Shown: in pieces, positions 1 to 12,240 of the stretch
Layout of the letters: each line of letters opens with the position of its first letter
How positions within the stretch are numbered: position 1 is the stretch's first letter
DNA from: Conchocele bisecta
Lineage: Eukaryota > Mollusca > Bivalvia > Lucinida > Thyasiridae
Length of the DNA: 64,000 bases
Reading direction: 5' to 3'
Assembly: GCA_029237695.1 (NCBI GenBank)
Contig: CM055269.1
Span: forward strand, 26,508,956 to 26,572,955
Program-made: the position numbers and the translations under genes
The notes under the pieces: generated by a model
Database searches by the model: none
Told to the model about the DNA's origin: nothing
Seen by the model: only the letters and a program-made list of their open reading frames with translations

Positions 1-1154
1 ATCCTGTGCCCTATGTCAAGTTCAAATTACTTTGAATTGTTTTTTTGTTAAAGTTTTTTCGTGTACTATATCTCTGCAACTGCTTCACCCAATACCTTGA
101 TACTTCACATGGGTGTTTATCATCATTGTCGCACCTGCTTGCGGAAAGCGCGATATCGTCGTCATTTTGGCATACGTCCGTTCGTGTGTCCGGTTAAAGT
201 TTTTTGGTTAAAGTTTTTCCATCTACTATATCTATTTTTTTAGTGTCCATGCCTCGCCCCAAGGCGCGACATGCAGGCCACGGCCATCTAGTCTACAAAA
301 AGTGGGTATAATTATTTTATCCAAGTGTCTATGCTTGGAAAAAACCTGGCCTTCGTGGCTTTGCCTCGTTTCTTGTTAAATTCGTAATTTAATGTCGCCA
401 CCTGTCAAGCAAAACAAACCAAAGAGACTGCCAATCGTAATATTCACACCTCATTAGGCAAACAGATCAGCTGGCGACAGACTTACCTGTACGCACTATC
501 AATAGCACTTTACGTTGATTGACTGACCAAGGGACTGTGACTTCGGTTCGAGAGTTCGACTTTGTCGTAGTTCGAATTTTAGGTAAAAAAGTATATGATT
601 TATATAGGGAAATTTGTCTGAACCACAGGACGAGTTCGAATTTTCCGGAGTGTTCGACAGAGACCTGTTCGAGAGATCGATCTTCCACTGTAGATCAATA
701 TCAGGGTACAGGAGTGTGCTTTTGTCGGGCATTTTGGCTATTGAACATTTCAGAAATTATTTGACAAAGTACTACAGCATGTTGTACAAATATTGGAGCA
801 AATGTAAAATTTATTTTCACGTTAAGAGTTCATTTTGGTTACTAATTTCAACTTAAAGTATGTTTAGGACAAACACCTGATAGTGCTATAAAGCAAGTGG
901 AGGTTTGTGCAGTACTAATTTGTTACTTCACAATTGTGTTTCCCAATAAATATATTGACTTAATCTATGATGTGGACAGAGAGTAGATCTCTTCTTGCTG
1001 GGTCAGTGAAGGTTATTGATGAAGCATATGACATTTGTTTACTGTGTTTTGTGTTTACACTGAGCGACAACAGGTGGCAGATTGGGAGCATGCGAAGGTA
1101 ATTTAACAATGGGGTGTGTTCTTACCAGAATCTTGTAGTCGATTTCATCAGAAT
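1..1154. other. Non-coding flank, no gene recognised
   Basis: No reading frame here looks like an exon. The first 300 bases are diverged fragments of repeats seen again later (a CGCACCTGCTT block like those near 7310 and 44736, and a GCCACGGCCATCT block like that near 11150). The rest is AT-rich sequence without recognised structure. Confidence 0.5.
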
Positions 1155-1428
1155 TGCAAAGTATGCTTTTCGAGCAAAGTAATCATTTATTTTTCCTGAA
1201 ATGCATTATTTCATATAGAACTAACTACTGCATATATTTGATGATTAAAAGTATGCAGAATTATTATACTGAATGTATTACATTATCACAGCCAAAATGG
1301 CTGTGATAATGTAATAAATTCAGTATAATAAAAATTAATAAATTTATCCTAAAATTGAAAATTTCTCCCTCAAAGAATACTTTGCTAGAAAAGTATACTT
1401 TGCAATGTTGGTGAAATAAGCTACAGAT
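1155..1428. mobile_element. Palindrome-centred MITE, copy 1 of 2
   Basis: About 270 bp, matched by 49894-50165. Both copies share the same interior order: ATTATTTTTCCTGAAATGC, then GTATGCAGAATTATTATACTGA, then AAAATTGAAAATTTCTC. The ends carry inverted GCAAAGTATACTTT blocks. No protein is encoded, so it is a non-autonomous element. In this copy the centre has an extra perfect hairpin around GCCAAAATGGC (about 1280-1318). Confidence 0.6.
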
Positions 1429-1429
1429 G

Positions 1430-1660
1430 TCGCGAGTTTGACCCTCGGGTACACATCTGGGTTTCTTTTATGTGACAGTTGAATTTAGGAATGCCAGTTA
1501 TAAGAGTAGTAAGATTAGTACTACTTCTGCTACATTTAGTAGATGTGGCTAGTGACTCTAGTGTGGTGAGGATCTAGCACCAGATCAGGTTATTACGATT
1601 TCAGTCTGGGCTGAATATATTTTTAGCTCGACTATTCGAATAGTTAGAGCTTATGTTGTC
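1430..1660 (+). repeat. Diverged SINE fragment
   Basis: Contains weakened versions of the SINE core phrases seen intact at 51951-52348 (TTTATGTGACAGTTGAAT, then GGCTGAATATAT). The tail is lost. Confidence 0.4.
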
Positions 1661-1679
1661 TCCCGGCGTCGGCATCACC

Positions 1680-3090
1680 GTCACGCCTTGGTTAAGGTTT
1701 TTAGTCAACCTTGTATATGGAATACTACTGGCCCTACACCCACCATACTTGGACAACTTCATCTCCTAGTGATGTACATCAATAACCCCTGATCTTTATG
1801 TTGACCTTGACCTACATTTCCTCTTGAATTACTTGGTTAATTCCCCTTGGTTAAGATTTTTAGTCAAGCTTGTATATGCAATACTACTGGCCCTACACCC
1901 ACCATACTTGGACAACTTTATCTCCTAGTGATGCACATCAATAACCCCTCATCTATATTTGACTATGACCTACATTTCCTCTTGAATTACTTACTTAATT
2001 CCCTTGGTTAAGGTTTTTAGTCTAACCTTGGTTAAGGTTTTTTTCAAGCTTGTACATTGAATACTATTGTGCATCCAGACACCATACTTCGACAACCTTT
2101 TCTCATAGGTATGTACATCAATAACCCCTGATCTATATTTGACATTGACCTACATTTCCTCTTCAATTACTTACTTAATTCCTTTTGGTTAAGGTTTTTA
2201 GTCAACCTTCTATATGGAATACTACTGGCCCTACCTACACCCACCATACTTGGACAACTTCATCTCCTAGTGATGTACATCAACAACCCCTGATCTATAT
2301 TTGACCTTGACCTACATTTCCTCTTGAATTACTTAATTCCCCTTGGTTAACGTTTTTAGTCAAGCTTGTAGATGGAATACTCCTGGCCCTACACCAACCA
2401 TAATTGGACAACTTCATCTCCTAGTGATGTACATCAACAACCCCTGACCTATATTTGACCTTGACCTACATTTAACCTTGAATTACTTAGTTAATTCCCC
2501 TTGGTTAAGGTTTTTACTCGACCTTGGTTAAGCTTTTTACGCAAGCTTGTACATGCAATACTATTGTGCATACAGACACCATACTTGGACAACCTTTTAT
2601 CATAGTGATGTACATCAATAACCCTTGATCTATATTTGACCTTCACCTACATTTCCTCTTGGATTACTTACTTAATTCTCTTTGGTTAAGATTTTATTTT
2701 ACCTTCACCTACATTTAACTTTGAATTACTTGGTTAATGTTTATAGTCAAGCTTGTATATGGAATACTTCTGGGCCTACATCAACCATACTTGGACAACT
2801 TCATCTAGTGATGTACATCAATAATCCCTGACCTATATTTGACCTTGACCTACTTTTATCCTTGGATTACTTAGTTATCTCCCCTTGGTTACGGTTTTTA
2901 GTCAAGCTTGCATATGGAATACTCCTGGGCCTACAGCAACCATACTTGGAAAACTTTATCTCCTAGTGATGTACATCATTAACCCCTGACCTATATCTGA
3001 CATTGACCTACATTTAACTTTGAATTACTTACTTAATTTCCCTTGGTTAATGTTTTTAGTCAACCTTGGTTAAGGTTTCTATGCAGGCCG
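1680..3090. repeat. Tandem array, about 155-190 bp unit, roughly 9 copies
   Basis: Each unit has the order CTTGGTTAAGGTTTTTAGTC, then GGAATACT, then CTACACC...CCATACTTGGACAA, then TAGTGATGTACATCAATAA and TTGACCTACATTT. GGAATACT-type blocks recur near 1719, 1879, 2058, 2214, 2373, 2555, 2760 and 2915. Two alternating variants (CTGGCCCTAC and TTGTGCAT) suggest a higher-order unit. A related single unit lies near 34790-35060. Confidence 0.75.
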
Positions 3091-3254
3091 CAGCCACCTT
3101 CTTTGTCAAGCTATGTGTACATCAACAACCCTCGTAGTCGAGCTATGCTGTTCTCCTACAGCTCTTGTTTATGTAAATACTCGGTTATGATTGGATTCAC
3201 CGCCTCAATCCCCCCCCCCACCCTTCAAATGAAATTTAATATACCCCGATATAG

Positions 3255-3380
3255 GCACTGGCTACCGTGGGGGTGGGAGAGACCAGCCCGGAGCTGAGCG
3301 AAGATGAGGTAATGCACACCATGGCTGGGGTGGAGGCGCGACTACAGGGCACAACCGACGACCTGGCCGCACTCGATCAG
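3255..3380 (+). CDS. Probable internal exon of a host gene (42 codons)
   Basis: An open segment of distinctly higher GC than its surroundings, bounded by a possible acceptor (GATATAG at 3248-3254) and a good donor (CAG|GTATCG at 3378-3386). It is exactly 42 codons long and so phase 0 at both ends, which fits the next candidate exon at 4693. It reads as an acidic, helix-prone stretch (ETSPELSEDEV, then GVEARLQGTTDDLAALDQ). I do not recognise the family. The alternative is a chance open frame beside a repeat; the acceptor has only a weak pyrimidine tract. Confidence 0.45.
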
Positions 3381-3384
3381 GTAT

Positions 3385-3660
3385 CGGTGACTGACTGGAG
3401 AAATGGGGTCGTGGGATTTGTGACCAGTGTAGCTCCTGATCAGATAGCAGACTCCTTTTGACTGATAATGATCTATATTGCTTGTTAGAAGCAATGCAGG
3501 TATTTCTTGATGGAATGGCATCCAGTGCAGATCCTGATCAGACGGCGCCGATGCACATGCTGATCTGGATCTACACTGGTCGCAAAACCCATACGCCCCA
3601 TTATCCAGTCATAGCCACATATGTAGATGGCTCACACATTTGGTGTCATTCATAGGCACA
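3385..3660. repeat. Diverged bivalve-type palindromic repeat
   Basis: Contains ACTGGAGAAATGGGGTCGT, GACCAGTGTAGCTCCTGATC and a reversed ATCTGGATCTACACTGGTCG later. This is the same palindromic family as 51286-51440 and 60690-60830. Confidence 0.5.
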
Positions 3661-3812
3661 GTTTGAAAATCTTTACTAAATTTTCAAAAGTAACCATTTC
3701 CTTATTTTGGAATAGTCTGGGCACAGTTTAATTGTTGAAGGAGTTAAAACCTCAACGCGTGTCATATTCTGTCATGACATTAATTTGTATCCTGTATATT
3801 GCATATACATTC

Positions 3813-4024
3813 AGGCATTCCGCTGGGGAAAATAAAAAAAATCGCCACTTCAAAAAAAATAAAACAATTGGCGATAAAAAATTACAATTTTCAGGAAAAA
3901 AATCAAAACAATTTTATTTTTTTTTCGAAAATTGTATTTTTTTTCTCGAAAATTGTAATTTTTTATCGCCAATTGTTTATTTTTATCGCCAATTGCGAAA
4001 GTGGCGATCGCCAGCGGAATCCCT
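3813..4024. mobile_element. MITE with CGCTGG/CCAGCG ends, copy 1 of 2
   Basis: A near-perfect palindrome about 210 bp long. It starts GGCATTCCGCTGGGGAAAAT and ends GATCGCCAGCGGAATCCCTG, with repeated TCGCCAATTG and TTACAATTTT blocks inverted inside. A shorter copy is at 44440-44580. Open frames through it are products of the palindrome and are not genes. Confidence 0.7.
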
Positions 4025-4112
4025 GACATTGTATCCATACTACATGTATATCCATCATTGCTCATTTTCATCTCTTGAGTTTCATTCTTAACGATGAATA
4101 CATTGTTAATCT

Positions 4113-4456
4113 AGGAATGAATGGCCTTTTTGTGGAATTTATCAGGGTATAAACTTGGAAAAGTCGCGGTAATACTGGACGAAGGCCAGAAGGCCTCGTC
4201 CAGTATTCCCGCGACTTTTCCAAGTTTATATCCCCGATAAATTCAACAAAAGACCATTCATTCCTTATAATTCCAGCATTTGAAATAAATTCATCAAGAA
4301 AATGTGTTTATTTTCCGTTTTCTTAAGAATTATTTTAACTGCACCGGACGGTTACGGAAAGTAGTTCGGCGTGGGAGTTTATTGGGATATAAATTTTGGA
4401 CAGAGACTTGCTACGGGCCAATCAAATGTTGTGTAAATATTTTTGTGCTGGAATTA
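4113..4456 (+). mobile_element. Hairpin-containing non-autonomous element, copy 1 of 2
   Basis: Starts with a roughly 150-bp hairpin (AATGAATGGCCTTTTTGTGG against CCATTCATTCCT; arms meet near 4190) followed by about 190 bp ending GCTGGAATTAT. The same unit lies in reverse orientation at 57596-57949, sharing hairpin and tail. AATTCCAGCA and TGCTGGAATT bound the tail. No coding capacity. Confidence 0.7.
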
Positions 4457-4692
4457 TGGATTGATATCTTAACTATGAATCTGCACACCTGGGGTCAAGT
4501 GATCTAGTGTAATAAGGTTGTCTGACACTGGATCAGGATACTGTCTTTCAGTGCTGAAAGTTTTAATTGTAATTTCATTACTAAATGTACTGTTCCCTTC
4601 CAACATGTCAATTCCATACTGTACATTACATTGCTGTTGTTCAAACGGACTTTTTTAAAACCACAATCAATTAATTCAATTCAATATTTCAG

Positions 4693-4881
4693 GAGTCGGA
4701 AGAGCTGTTGGTGAAATCAAAAGACTTGATAAGAATTGTGAGCATGTGGAACAAACAGGAGCCATCAGAGTTGCAGGCAGCCATGTTTGAAACACCACCA
4801 ACCACACCAGTCACATCTGATTCTGCAAAGTCACGATTACAGAACAATAAAACACAAATTAGCAAAAAATTATTGTGGTAG
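4693..4881 (+). CDS. Probable terminal exon of a host gene (62 codons plus stop)
   Basis: An acceptor TTCAATATTTCAG precedes 4693. The frame is open from GAG in phase 0 to TAG at 4879-4881. It reads as a helical then proline/threonine-rich tail (ESEELLVKSKDLIRIV, then FETPPTTPVTSDSAKS). Phase and character fit the exon at 3255-3380, so both may be the 3' end of one coiled-coil-rich gene, with upstream exons outside the recognisable part of the window. The family is unknown to me. Confidence 0.5.
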   Translation, partial: ESEELLVKSKDLIRIVSMWNKQEPSELQAAMFETPPTTPVTSDSAKSRLQNNKTQISKKLLW

Positions 4882-5009
4882 TTGTGTATGTAGTGAAATA
4901 AGTTTTATGTTCAAAGAGAATTTACTGGGAAAGTAGACATTGCATTTAGGCCGCTGGCTTAGAAAAGGGACATTTATGACTTTTGCGGCCAGCATAGTCT
5001 CAGATCAGT

Positions 5010-5240
5010 GGCCCGTTTCACTAAACTTTGTACGACTAAAATGTTCGTAAGTGCAAATTTAGGATCGTCCGTAAATTTCAATTGATGGATTTACATGTAT
5101 TGAGCATATTGTGAATATGCTCAATAAATGTAAATCCAATAATTGTTTACAATAAAACGTTTGTAATGTGACATTACAGACTATCATAATTTTGCACTTA
5201 CGAACATTTTAGTCGTACAAAGTTTAGTGAAACGGGCCCC
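5010..5240. mobile_element. MITE with CCCGTTTCACTAAAC ends, copy 1 of 3
   Basis: Terminal inverted repeats GCCCGTTTCACTAAACTTTG and CAAAGTTTAGTGAAACGGGC. The interior is mostly palindromic, with ACGACTAAAATGTTCGTAAG near each end and ATTGAGCATA..TATGCTCAAT at the centre. Copies: 7677-7917 and 49306-49525. No coding capacity. Confidence 0.85.
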
Positions 5241-6890
5241 TGCTGTCTAATCAGGGCCTATGCTTTTCACTATTCAATCACTGAGGTAACTTTGCTGGCC
5301 TCAGCAACACTATTAGAGGACAATTATACTGTGACAGTACAAGATGATCATAATCTAGATATTGCAAATGACGTATTAAGGTACCTTGTCTCTGCCTTTG
5401 ACTAATTTACGATAATTTCATACACTGAATGATGACCATTTATCATGCAAGAATGGTAACTTGCTTTCCTATTTTGAGTTGTCTCACATTTTTTTCAAAA
5501 TCATCTCGCCAATGTACATACAAATAAAAAACAGTTCCAAATTTTAATCTGACAGTAAATAATCCAATACAAATGATCATGGCTGAAAAAACAAATAATA
5601 AAAAAAAACAACGATAGTCGTACATAGGAAACACATTCTAAAAGAGGCAGGCATCCAACAAGTCACTTTTCTACTGCCCAAACTGACTGAACAATTGTTT
5701 TATTAATTTAAGATCCCTTAGCAACTTTCCCAGTTTACTCTGAAATGTGCTTAAAGGTCACATTACAAACTATCACTTATTTTCTTCAAAATGCGCTATA
5801 AACACACAACGGCAACCCTACTATTAAACCGATTTCCGTTTTGTTTGTATTTTTCGTGATAATGAGATTTCTCATATCACACCTTATTTGACACCTATAC
5901 AGAGCCATGCAATGAATTGGTCATCGCTTATCTCTCCTGTTACTGCGACCTACTGGCGCGATGTGGCGCTGTAAAAATAACTGCTATGACGTAGCAGTAG
6001 AACAACTTACCTGATTGGTGGATGAAGGTTTCTTATATAATATCGTTTGGATTTATGGACATCATGTATTTGTTGCATAATTTCTTTGTTTTTGTTGTTT
6101 AATATATACGTTAATCGTTATTTTTTCCTTCGCCTAGTTATACTTGGATTATTTATACGTTGGTTGCAATCGTCGGCGGTTGTAATTCACGGTCAAACAG
6201 ACAGCAGAGCCAGAATCAGAAAAAATGTGAAATTAAATGTTATATTTCTATAAAAAAAAATACAAAATGCTAATCTCCGACATTTCGTAAATTGATCCTG
6301 CAATGCAGAATGTTACTTCAGCATATTTGTGCTTCGAGACAATTTTGAGTTGAAATAATCAGTGACACGCGTGTGTAGCTATGTTCAAACGGATGCCGCC
6401 GGAGGTCATTAATAGCAAACAACTTATCCGATGATTTGACCACAGGCAAATAGGGAAGTGGATCTTGGGACAGGTGTATTCTGAATTCAATGAAGGCACA
6501 CCTATTCTATGCTGATTGGTTGTATCCATTTTGTTTATCTGTCCTAGTCATTGACAGACGTGTGAAGCTACGTTCAAACGGATGTCAACAATAATGCGAC
6601 AGGTGTATATTGAATCCGCGAGTACAAGTATTGTATTTTCCTATTGGTCAATTTATAAGAAAATGTTGGGCCATACTTGCATTCAGATTGGTTTTCCGTA
6701 CACCTGTAGTCCTGTTTGTCGTTGAAAAATCATAATGAAAATGCAGGGATTTGAAACACAGATACACTGGTCGTGAAAGTTAGTAGTAAGATCTGTCAAA
6801 TCACAAAAGAAAATTGTTGCGAAAATGTCCAAGTATGAAAATCTCGAAATTTAATAGTTGATAAAGACAGTATATATTTTTTGTCCATGT
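5241..6890. other. Unique AT-rich sequence, nothing recognised
   Basis: I see no convincing exon, repeat array or transposon end. Two related blocks (AGCTATGTTCAAACGGATG near 6377 and AGCTACGTTCAAACGGATG near 6567) hint at an old duplication of about 190 bp. Confidence 0.4.
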
Positions 6891-6894
6891 ATTT

Positions 6895-7010
6895 TTTCAC
6901 ATTGCAGCAGGTTGAATGCGGGTTCGAACCCGTTGGCCCTGCCGTAAATGACATAAACTGTTGATAGGCCTTCAACACCAATAAATTAAACATAATCTGG
7001 GCCATTTGTC
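6895..7010. repeat. SINE 3' tail fragment
   Basis: Contains GCGGGTTCGAACCCGTTGGCC followed by a degraded TGACAT..CTGTTGATAGGCC tail, as at the 3' end of the SINEs near 52260-52345. Confidence 0.55.
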
Positions 7011-7299
7011 ACTTGATTTGATGCTGATCAGCTGGTTCTACACACAAGCGAAGATTTAGTGTGATTGTGCATGTCTAAATTTGATCTATACTTGTGACAA
7101 ATCACTGTGTGTGATTATCATACATCTGTTCTCTAAGCAAGAAATTTGATTTGTCAAGGATGGGCTTCAGTATAAGCTCACTGCTTCTGGCTGTGATCAT
7201 TATCATTCTGTATGTCTGTACATCCGTGTGTGCATTCATCCGTGTATCGGTCTAAAATTTGCGGTAAAGTCTTGTTTTACTGACAATGAATTCGGCATG

Positions 7300-7660
7300 T
7301 TGGCAGCGGCCACATTGTCGCACCTGCTTTAGCAGAAGTTGCGACTATAGTCGCCGCTATATATAGTCGCCGCTTTTTCCGTCGTCGTGATCCGAAATGT
7401 CAAACAAAGTTTGTACACGCTTCGTCATCATGATATATCTTTAATATTACAGATTGCTTCAATATTTGGAGACTTGATACATGTGAGCATTTGGAACACA
7501 CTCCTGCTCCCATTAACATGACCTTGACCTTTTGGACCTTCACATTTTTCAGAATCACTTAGCCATTTCTTTGCGTCAAAAAGTTTGTACAACTTTCTTC
7601 ATCCAATTATAATGCTGATGGTGCCCTGGAAGTAGTTCTACAATATTTTCCAAGTTCATA
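7300..7660. repeat. Interspersed repeat (TCGCACCTGCTTTAGCAG type)
   Basis: Order: CGCACCTGCTTTAGCAG, TATAGTCGCCGC, TCCGAAATGTCAAA, AAAGTTTGTACA, CTTCAATATTTGGA, GAGCATTTGGAACACACTC. The same order recurs near 39935-40035, 44736-45080 and 45121-45305. Not coding. Confidence 0.65.
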
Positions 7661-7676
7661 ACCGATTTACAAGACT

Positions 7677-7917
7677 GGGGGCCGTTTCACTAAACTTCGT
7701 AAGACTAAAATGTTCGCAAGTGCAAAATTATGAGAGTGTAAATATCACATTAACAATGTTTTCTTGTAAACAATTATTGGATTTACATTTATTGAGCATA
7801 GGCTGCATATGCAGCCTATGCTCAATAAATGTAAATCCATCAATTGAAATTTCCAGACGATCCTAAATTTGAGCTTGCGAACATTTTAGTCGTACGAGGT
7901 TTAGTGAAACGGGCCCC
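7677..7917. mobile_element. MITE with CCCGTTTCACTAAAC ends, copy 2 of 3
   Basis: Same ends and centre as 5010-5240, with a central GCATAGGCTGCATATGCAG palindrome. Open frames crossing it are incidental. Confidence 0.85.
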
Positions 7918-8204
7918 AGGTCCATTGGTGGCTTCTGTAATACTAGTGTTGCTCAATGTCTCATTTTACATGGTCAGTATACATGTAGATTGTAAAAGGA
8001 CTGTTCATGACTATAAAACTTACTGAGCATGTAAATGAATGCTAACAGTTTCATTGACCTCGCTTCAAAACAACTCCTGGTTAAACAAATCAAATTATTT
8101 TGTTTTGAAGTTGACTTCAGGAACTCCTGATGTCATGATTGTTGAAATGTTAACTATACAAGCATGCTGTTGTTACTTGCTCTGTTCACTGTTGCTGCAA
8201 GTAT

Positions 8205-9458
8205 GTGTCATTATACCCCCCGCAACGAGTTGTGGGGGGGGGTGGTGGTATACTGGAGTCGGGTTGTCCGTTACTCAACTTAACATCAGAGAAATATGTT
8301 ATTACAATGTACTTCTATTTCCTTCATCTAAAATGCTTAATATGTCACACATGCATTCCTGTAAGGCTCTACTACAGTGCTGTGTCAAATCCACGACCTT
8401 CGAACCTCCGCTGATCCCAAGGTCAAGGTCAAATACTTAGTCTGTTTACAAAACTTAACATCAGAGAAATAGGTTATAACTTTTATTTCCTTCATCTAAA
8501 ATGCTTAATATTTCACACATGCATTCCTGTAAGGCTCTACTACCATGCTGCGCCAAATCCACGACCATCCAACCCCCGCTGATCCCAAGGTCAAGGTCAA
8601 ATACTTAGTCTCTTTACGAAACTTGACATCAGAGAAATAAGTTATAACTTCTCTTTCCTTCTTTGAAAATTCTTAATATTTCACTTGTGCATTCCTCTAA
8701 GGTTGTACTATCATGCTGTGACAAATCCACGACCGTCCAGCCCCCGCTGATCCCAAGGTCAAGGTCACATACTTAGTCTCTTTACAAAACGTAACATCAG
8801 AGAAATATGTTATAACTTATATTTCTTTCATAAAAAATTGTTAATATTTCATGTATGCATTCATCTAAGGCTCTCCTATCATGCTGTGACAAATTCCCGC
8901 TGATCTCATGGTCAAGGTCGTTACAAAAGGTCAAGGTCAAGGTCAAATGACTTAGAAGTTTGCGTTAAAGTTTTCAGATACCTACTATCTCTGTAACCGG
9001 TAGTCGGATTTGCTTGAAACTTTGTATGCTTATTGGTCATCATCCATATATTCATAATGTGTCCCACTCCTGCGGCCCCTGTGCCCCAAGGTCAAATGAC
9101 TTAGAAGTTTGCGTTAAAGTTTTCACATACCTACTATCTCTGTAACCGTAAGTCAGATTTGCTTGAAACTTTGTATGCTTATTGGGCATCATCCATATAT
9201 TCATTCTGTGTCTCACTCATGCGGCCCCTGTGCACCAAGGTCAAGGCCAAATGACTTAGAAGTTTGCGTTATTATAAAATCTGCGTTAACGTTTTTACAT
9301 ATCTTATATCTCCACAATTGTGACTCGAATTTACTGCCAACTTCCAATACTTTTCATCATCCATATTGTCATTCCATAGCATGCCCATGTGGTCCACATG
9401 CCGAAGGTCAAGGTCAAATGACTTTGAAATTTGTGTAAGTTTTTACATACCTTATAGG
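8205..9458. repeat. Two adjoining tandem fields, about 170-185 bp units
   Basis: 8275-8935 has four units containing AACATCAGAGAAATA, CATGCATTC and CCGCTGATCCCAAGGTCAAG. 8940-9458 has three units containing AGTTTGCGTTAAAGTTTT, TTGCTTGAAACTTTG and CATCATCCATAT. Both carry AAGGTCAAGGTCAAA steps. A related field lies at 11745-12240. Confidence 0.75.
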
Positions 9459-10742
9459 TATATAGGTATATAGTTTATTTATACATGTAGTGCAACCTGT
9501 TACACATATACATATTACAAGAAGTTACAACTGATGATAACAGCCAGCCTACAGAGGCTCATGATGCACTAGCATATACATATTCACTGTTTCGTAATAA
9601 TGTTGATATCCAATACTTCACGTTCTAAAGAAATGGTTTTGGTGTTCATTTAGAATATCATGTAATATAAAAGAAAGGAAGATAGCACAATGGAGCATAC
9701 AACGACTTCATACGCCGTGAGAATGTGATTGTGCTTGATCCGAAAACCAGAAACGATCAATTGTCAGTGCGTTACACAGTAGCATTCAATATTGATTGAA
9801 AACAAGACTTTATTATGCAAACTGATTTGACAACGTGTTAAATATCAGATTGACAAGCAACATTGTTTGATCCGGAAACCAATCACCATCACTTGACAAT
9901 GCGATACTGAACACCCATTAACACATTGAATATACCACTTACATTATACTAATGGATGATTTATTTACTGTTAAATATAGCCCTGGCAAGTGACATTGAT
10001 TGATCCGGAAACCAATCACCATCACTTGACAGTGCGATACTGAACATACAATACTCGATTAACACCTGCATACACATTAACCGATTGAAGTTACGACTTG
10101 AATTATGATAACAGATGCCTTATTTCCTGTTCAGTATAGCATTGGCAAGCGTCATTGATTGATCCGGAAACCAATCACCATCACTTGACAGCGCGATACT
10201 GAATGTACATTAACATATTGAATTTACCTCTTACATTATAATAACGGATGCATTATTAACTGTTCAGTATAGTACTGGCAAGCTACATTGATTGATCCGG
10301 AAACCAATCACCATCACTTGACAGTGCGATACTGAATACCCATTGAATATACCACTCACATTGAATATACCACTGAATACATATTGAATATACCAATCAC
10401 ATTATAATAATGGATGCATTATTTACTGTTCAGTATAGCACTGGCAAGCGACATCGATTGATCCGGAAACCAATCACCATCACTTGACAGTGCGATACTG
10501 AATACACATTGAATATACCACTGAATACATTGAATATACCACTGAATACATATTGAATATACCACTCACATTATAATAATGGATGCATTATTTACTGTTC
10601 AGTATAGCACTGGCAAGCGACATTGATTGATCCGGAAACCAACCCCCATCCCTTGACAGTGCGATACTGAATACACAGTAATATATTAAATTTAATAATA
10701 CAGTTACATTCTAATAACGGATGCATTGTTTACTGTTCAGTA
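9459..10742. mobile_element. Insert of about 1.28 kb carrying a 150-bp minisatellite
   Basis: The neighbouring array is broken at TTACATACCTTATA (9458) and resumes with ATATCTCCACAATTG (about 10741), so this block looks inserted. It begins GGTATATAGGTATATAG. From about 9800 it holds six to seven units of TGATCCGGAAACCAATCACC, then CACTTGACAGTGCGATACTG, then TTTACTGTTCAGTATAGCAC. No protein is encoded and the ends are not well defined. Confidence 0.5.
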
Positions 10743-11110
10743 TATCTCCACAATTGTTACTCCAATTTACTTCCAACTTCCAATACTTCCTTTTCATCAT
10801 CCATATTTTCATTCCATAGCCTGCCCATGTGGTCCACATGCCCAAGGTCAAGGTCAAATGACTTTGAAATGTGTGTTAAAGTTTTTACATACCTTATATC
10901 TCCACAACCCTTAATTCAAACTTCAAATAAATACACACCGATTTACTTCAAACTTCAAATAATTCTTTATTATCATCCATATTTTCATTCTATAGCCCAC
11001 CCATGCGGCCCACATGCCCAAGATCAAGGTCAAATCACTTTAAAATTTGTGATAAAGCTTTTACATACGTTATATCTCCACAACCCTTAATTCAAACTTC
11101 AAATAAATAC
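10743..11110. repeat. Continuation of the 170-bp tandem field
   Basis: Two units matching 9293-9458 (TTCATCATCCATATT, then CCCATGTGGTCCACATGCC), restoring the array on the far side of the 9459-10742 insert. The short open frames here are repeats of one another. Confidence 0.65.
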
Positions 11111-11402
11111 ACTCGGAGACCATCAAATTCCTCGGCGGGCTCGACATGCCGGCCGCGGCCATCTGGTATTATAAATATTGTACTGTATAAGCTGTACTGT
11201 ATATATTGATATGTGGGTTAATGTAACTTTTCATGTTCATGTTTATCCATAGGTATCTTTCACCGGTGATCTCAGATGTTACTTATTTTATCAGTTGCCC
11301 TCAATCATCTTCATCCAACTTTGCGGATCCATTTCACCAGGTTAGTTTATTATAATTTCAGGGATGAATATGTTTTTTCTCGATGTAAATATTCCGTTCT
11401 GA

Positions 11403-11510
11403 TTTTTTTATTTCCCCCCAAATGCAGCAGGTTAAAATGGGATCGAACCTGTTTTCCCGGCCTTACATGACCTTAGCTGTTGATAGGCTGTTACAACGCC
11501 AATAAAAAAA
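11403..11510 (+). repeat. SINE 3' tail fragment
   Basis: AATGCAGCAGGTTAAAATGG, a GATCGAACCTGTTTTCCCGG box and TGACCTTAGCTGTTGATAGG, as in the full SINE near 52250-52345. Confidence 0.6.
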
Positions 11511-11744
11511 ACAAATAACATTTCCAACCCCAAAAGGCCATACATCGAATATCATACTCACATACTGTGTGGAATTCTTTTAGACCCAAATGCACAAATG
11601 TCTTCTGTAATGTATAGTGTATGGAAATGGGTGGCTGGGGTATCGTTTTTCAAATGAGCCAATTATTGGGTCCTAGGTCCAAGTCTTCCATCTGTGGGCT
11701 ATACTGGAAACAGGTTGTCCATCCATCCGTCCGTCCGTCACTAA

Positions 11745-12240
11745 ACTTAACATGATCAGAGAAATATGGTATAACTTCTATTTCCTTCATCGAAAATTTG
11801 TAAAATTTCACGCATGCATTCCTCTAAGAGTCCAGTCATGCTGTGACAAATCCACGACCGTCCGACCCGCGCTGATCCCGAGCTCAAGGTCACATACTTC
11901 GTTGCTTTACAAAATTTAACATAGGAGAAATCGGTTATAACTTCTATTTTCTTGCTCGGATCTGCTTCACATTTCAAACACGCATTGCTCCAATGGTCCT
12001 CTACTGCACTGTGACAAATCCATGTTCGTGCCCCCTAACGCTCGGGTAAATGGCTTATAATTTGTGTCCTTTCTCGGTTATGCTTCACATTTCAAACACA
12101 CATTTTTCCAATGGTCCACTACCACCCTGTGAAAATTCAAGTTCGTGCCGCCCCTGCTAAGCCCAGAATCAAGATCATAAGCCCACAGACATGGATTTTT
12201 TTTACATATTTAGGGGTACCTGTGTCCAAGCGGGAGGGTA
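11745..12240. repeat. Tandem field related to 8275-8935
   Basis: Two to three diverged units (AGAGAAATATGGTATAACTTC, then TGTGACAAATCCACGACCGT). Confidence 0.6.

Noticed and set aside
3732..4091. 119-codon frame rich in Lys, Phe and Ile
   Set aside because: It runs through a palindromic MITE, and the complementary strand gives a similar frame.
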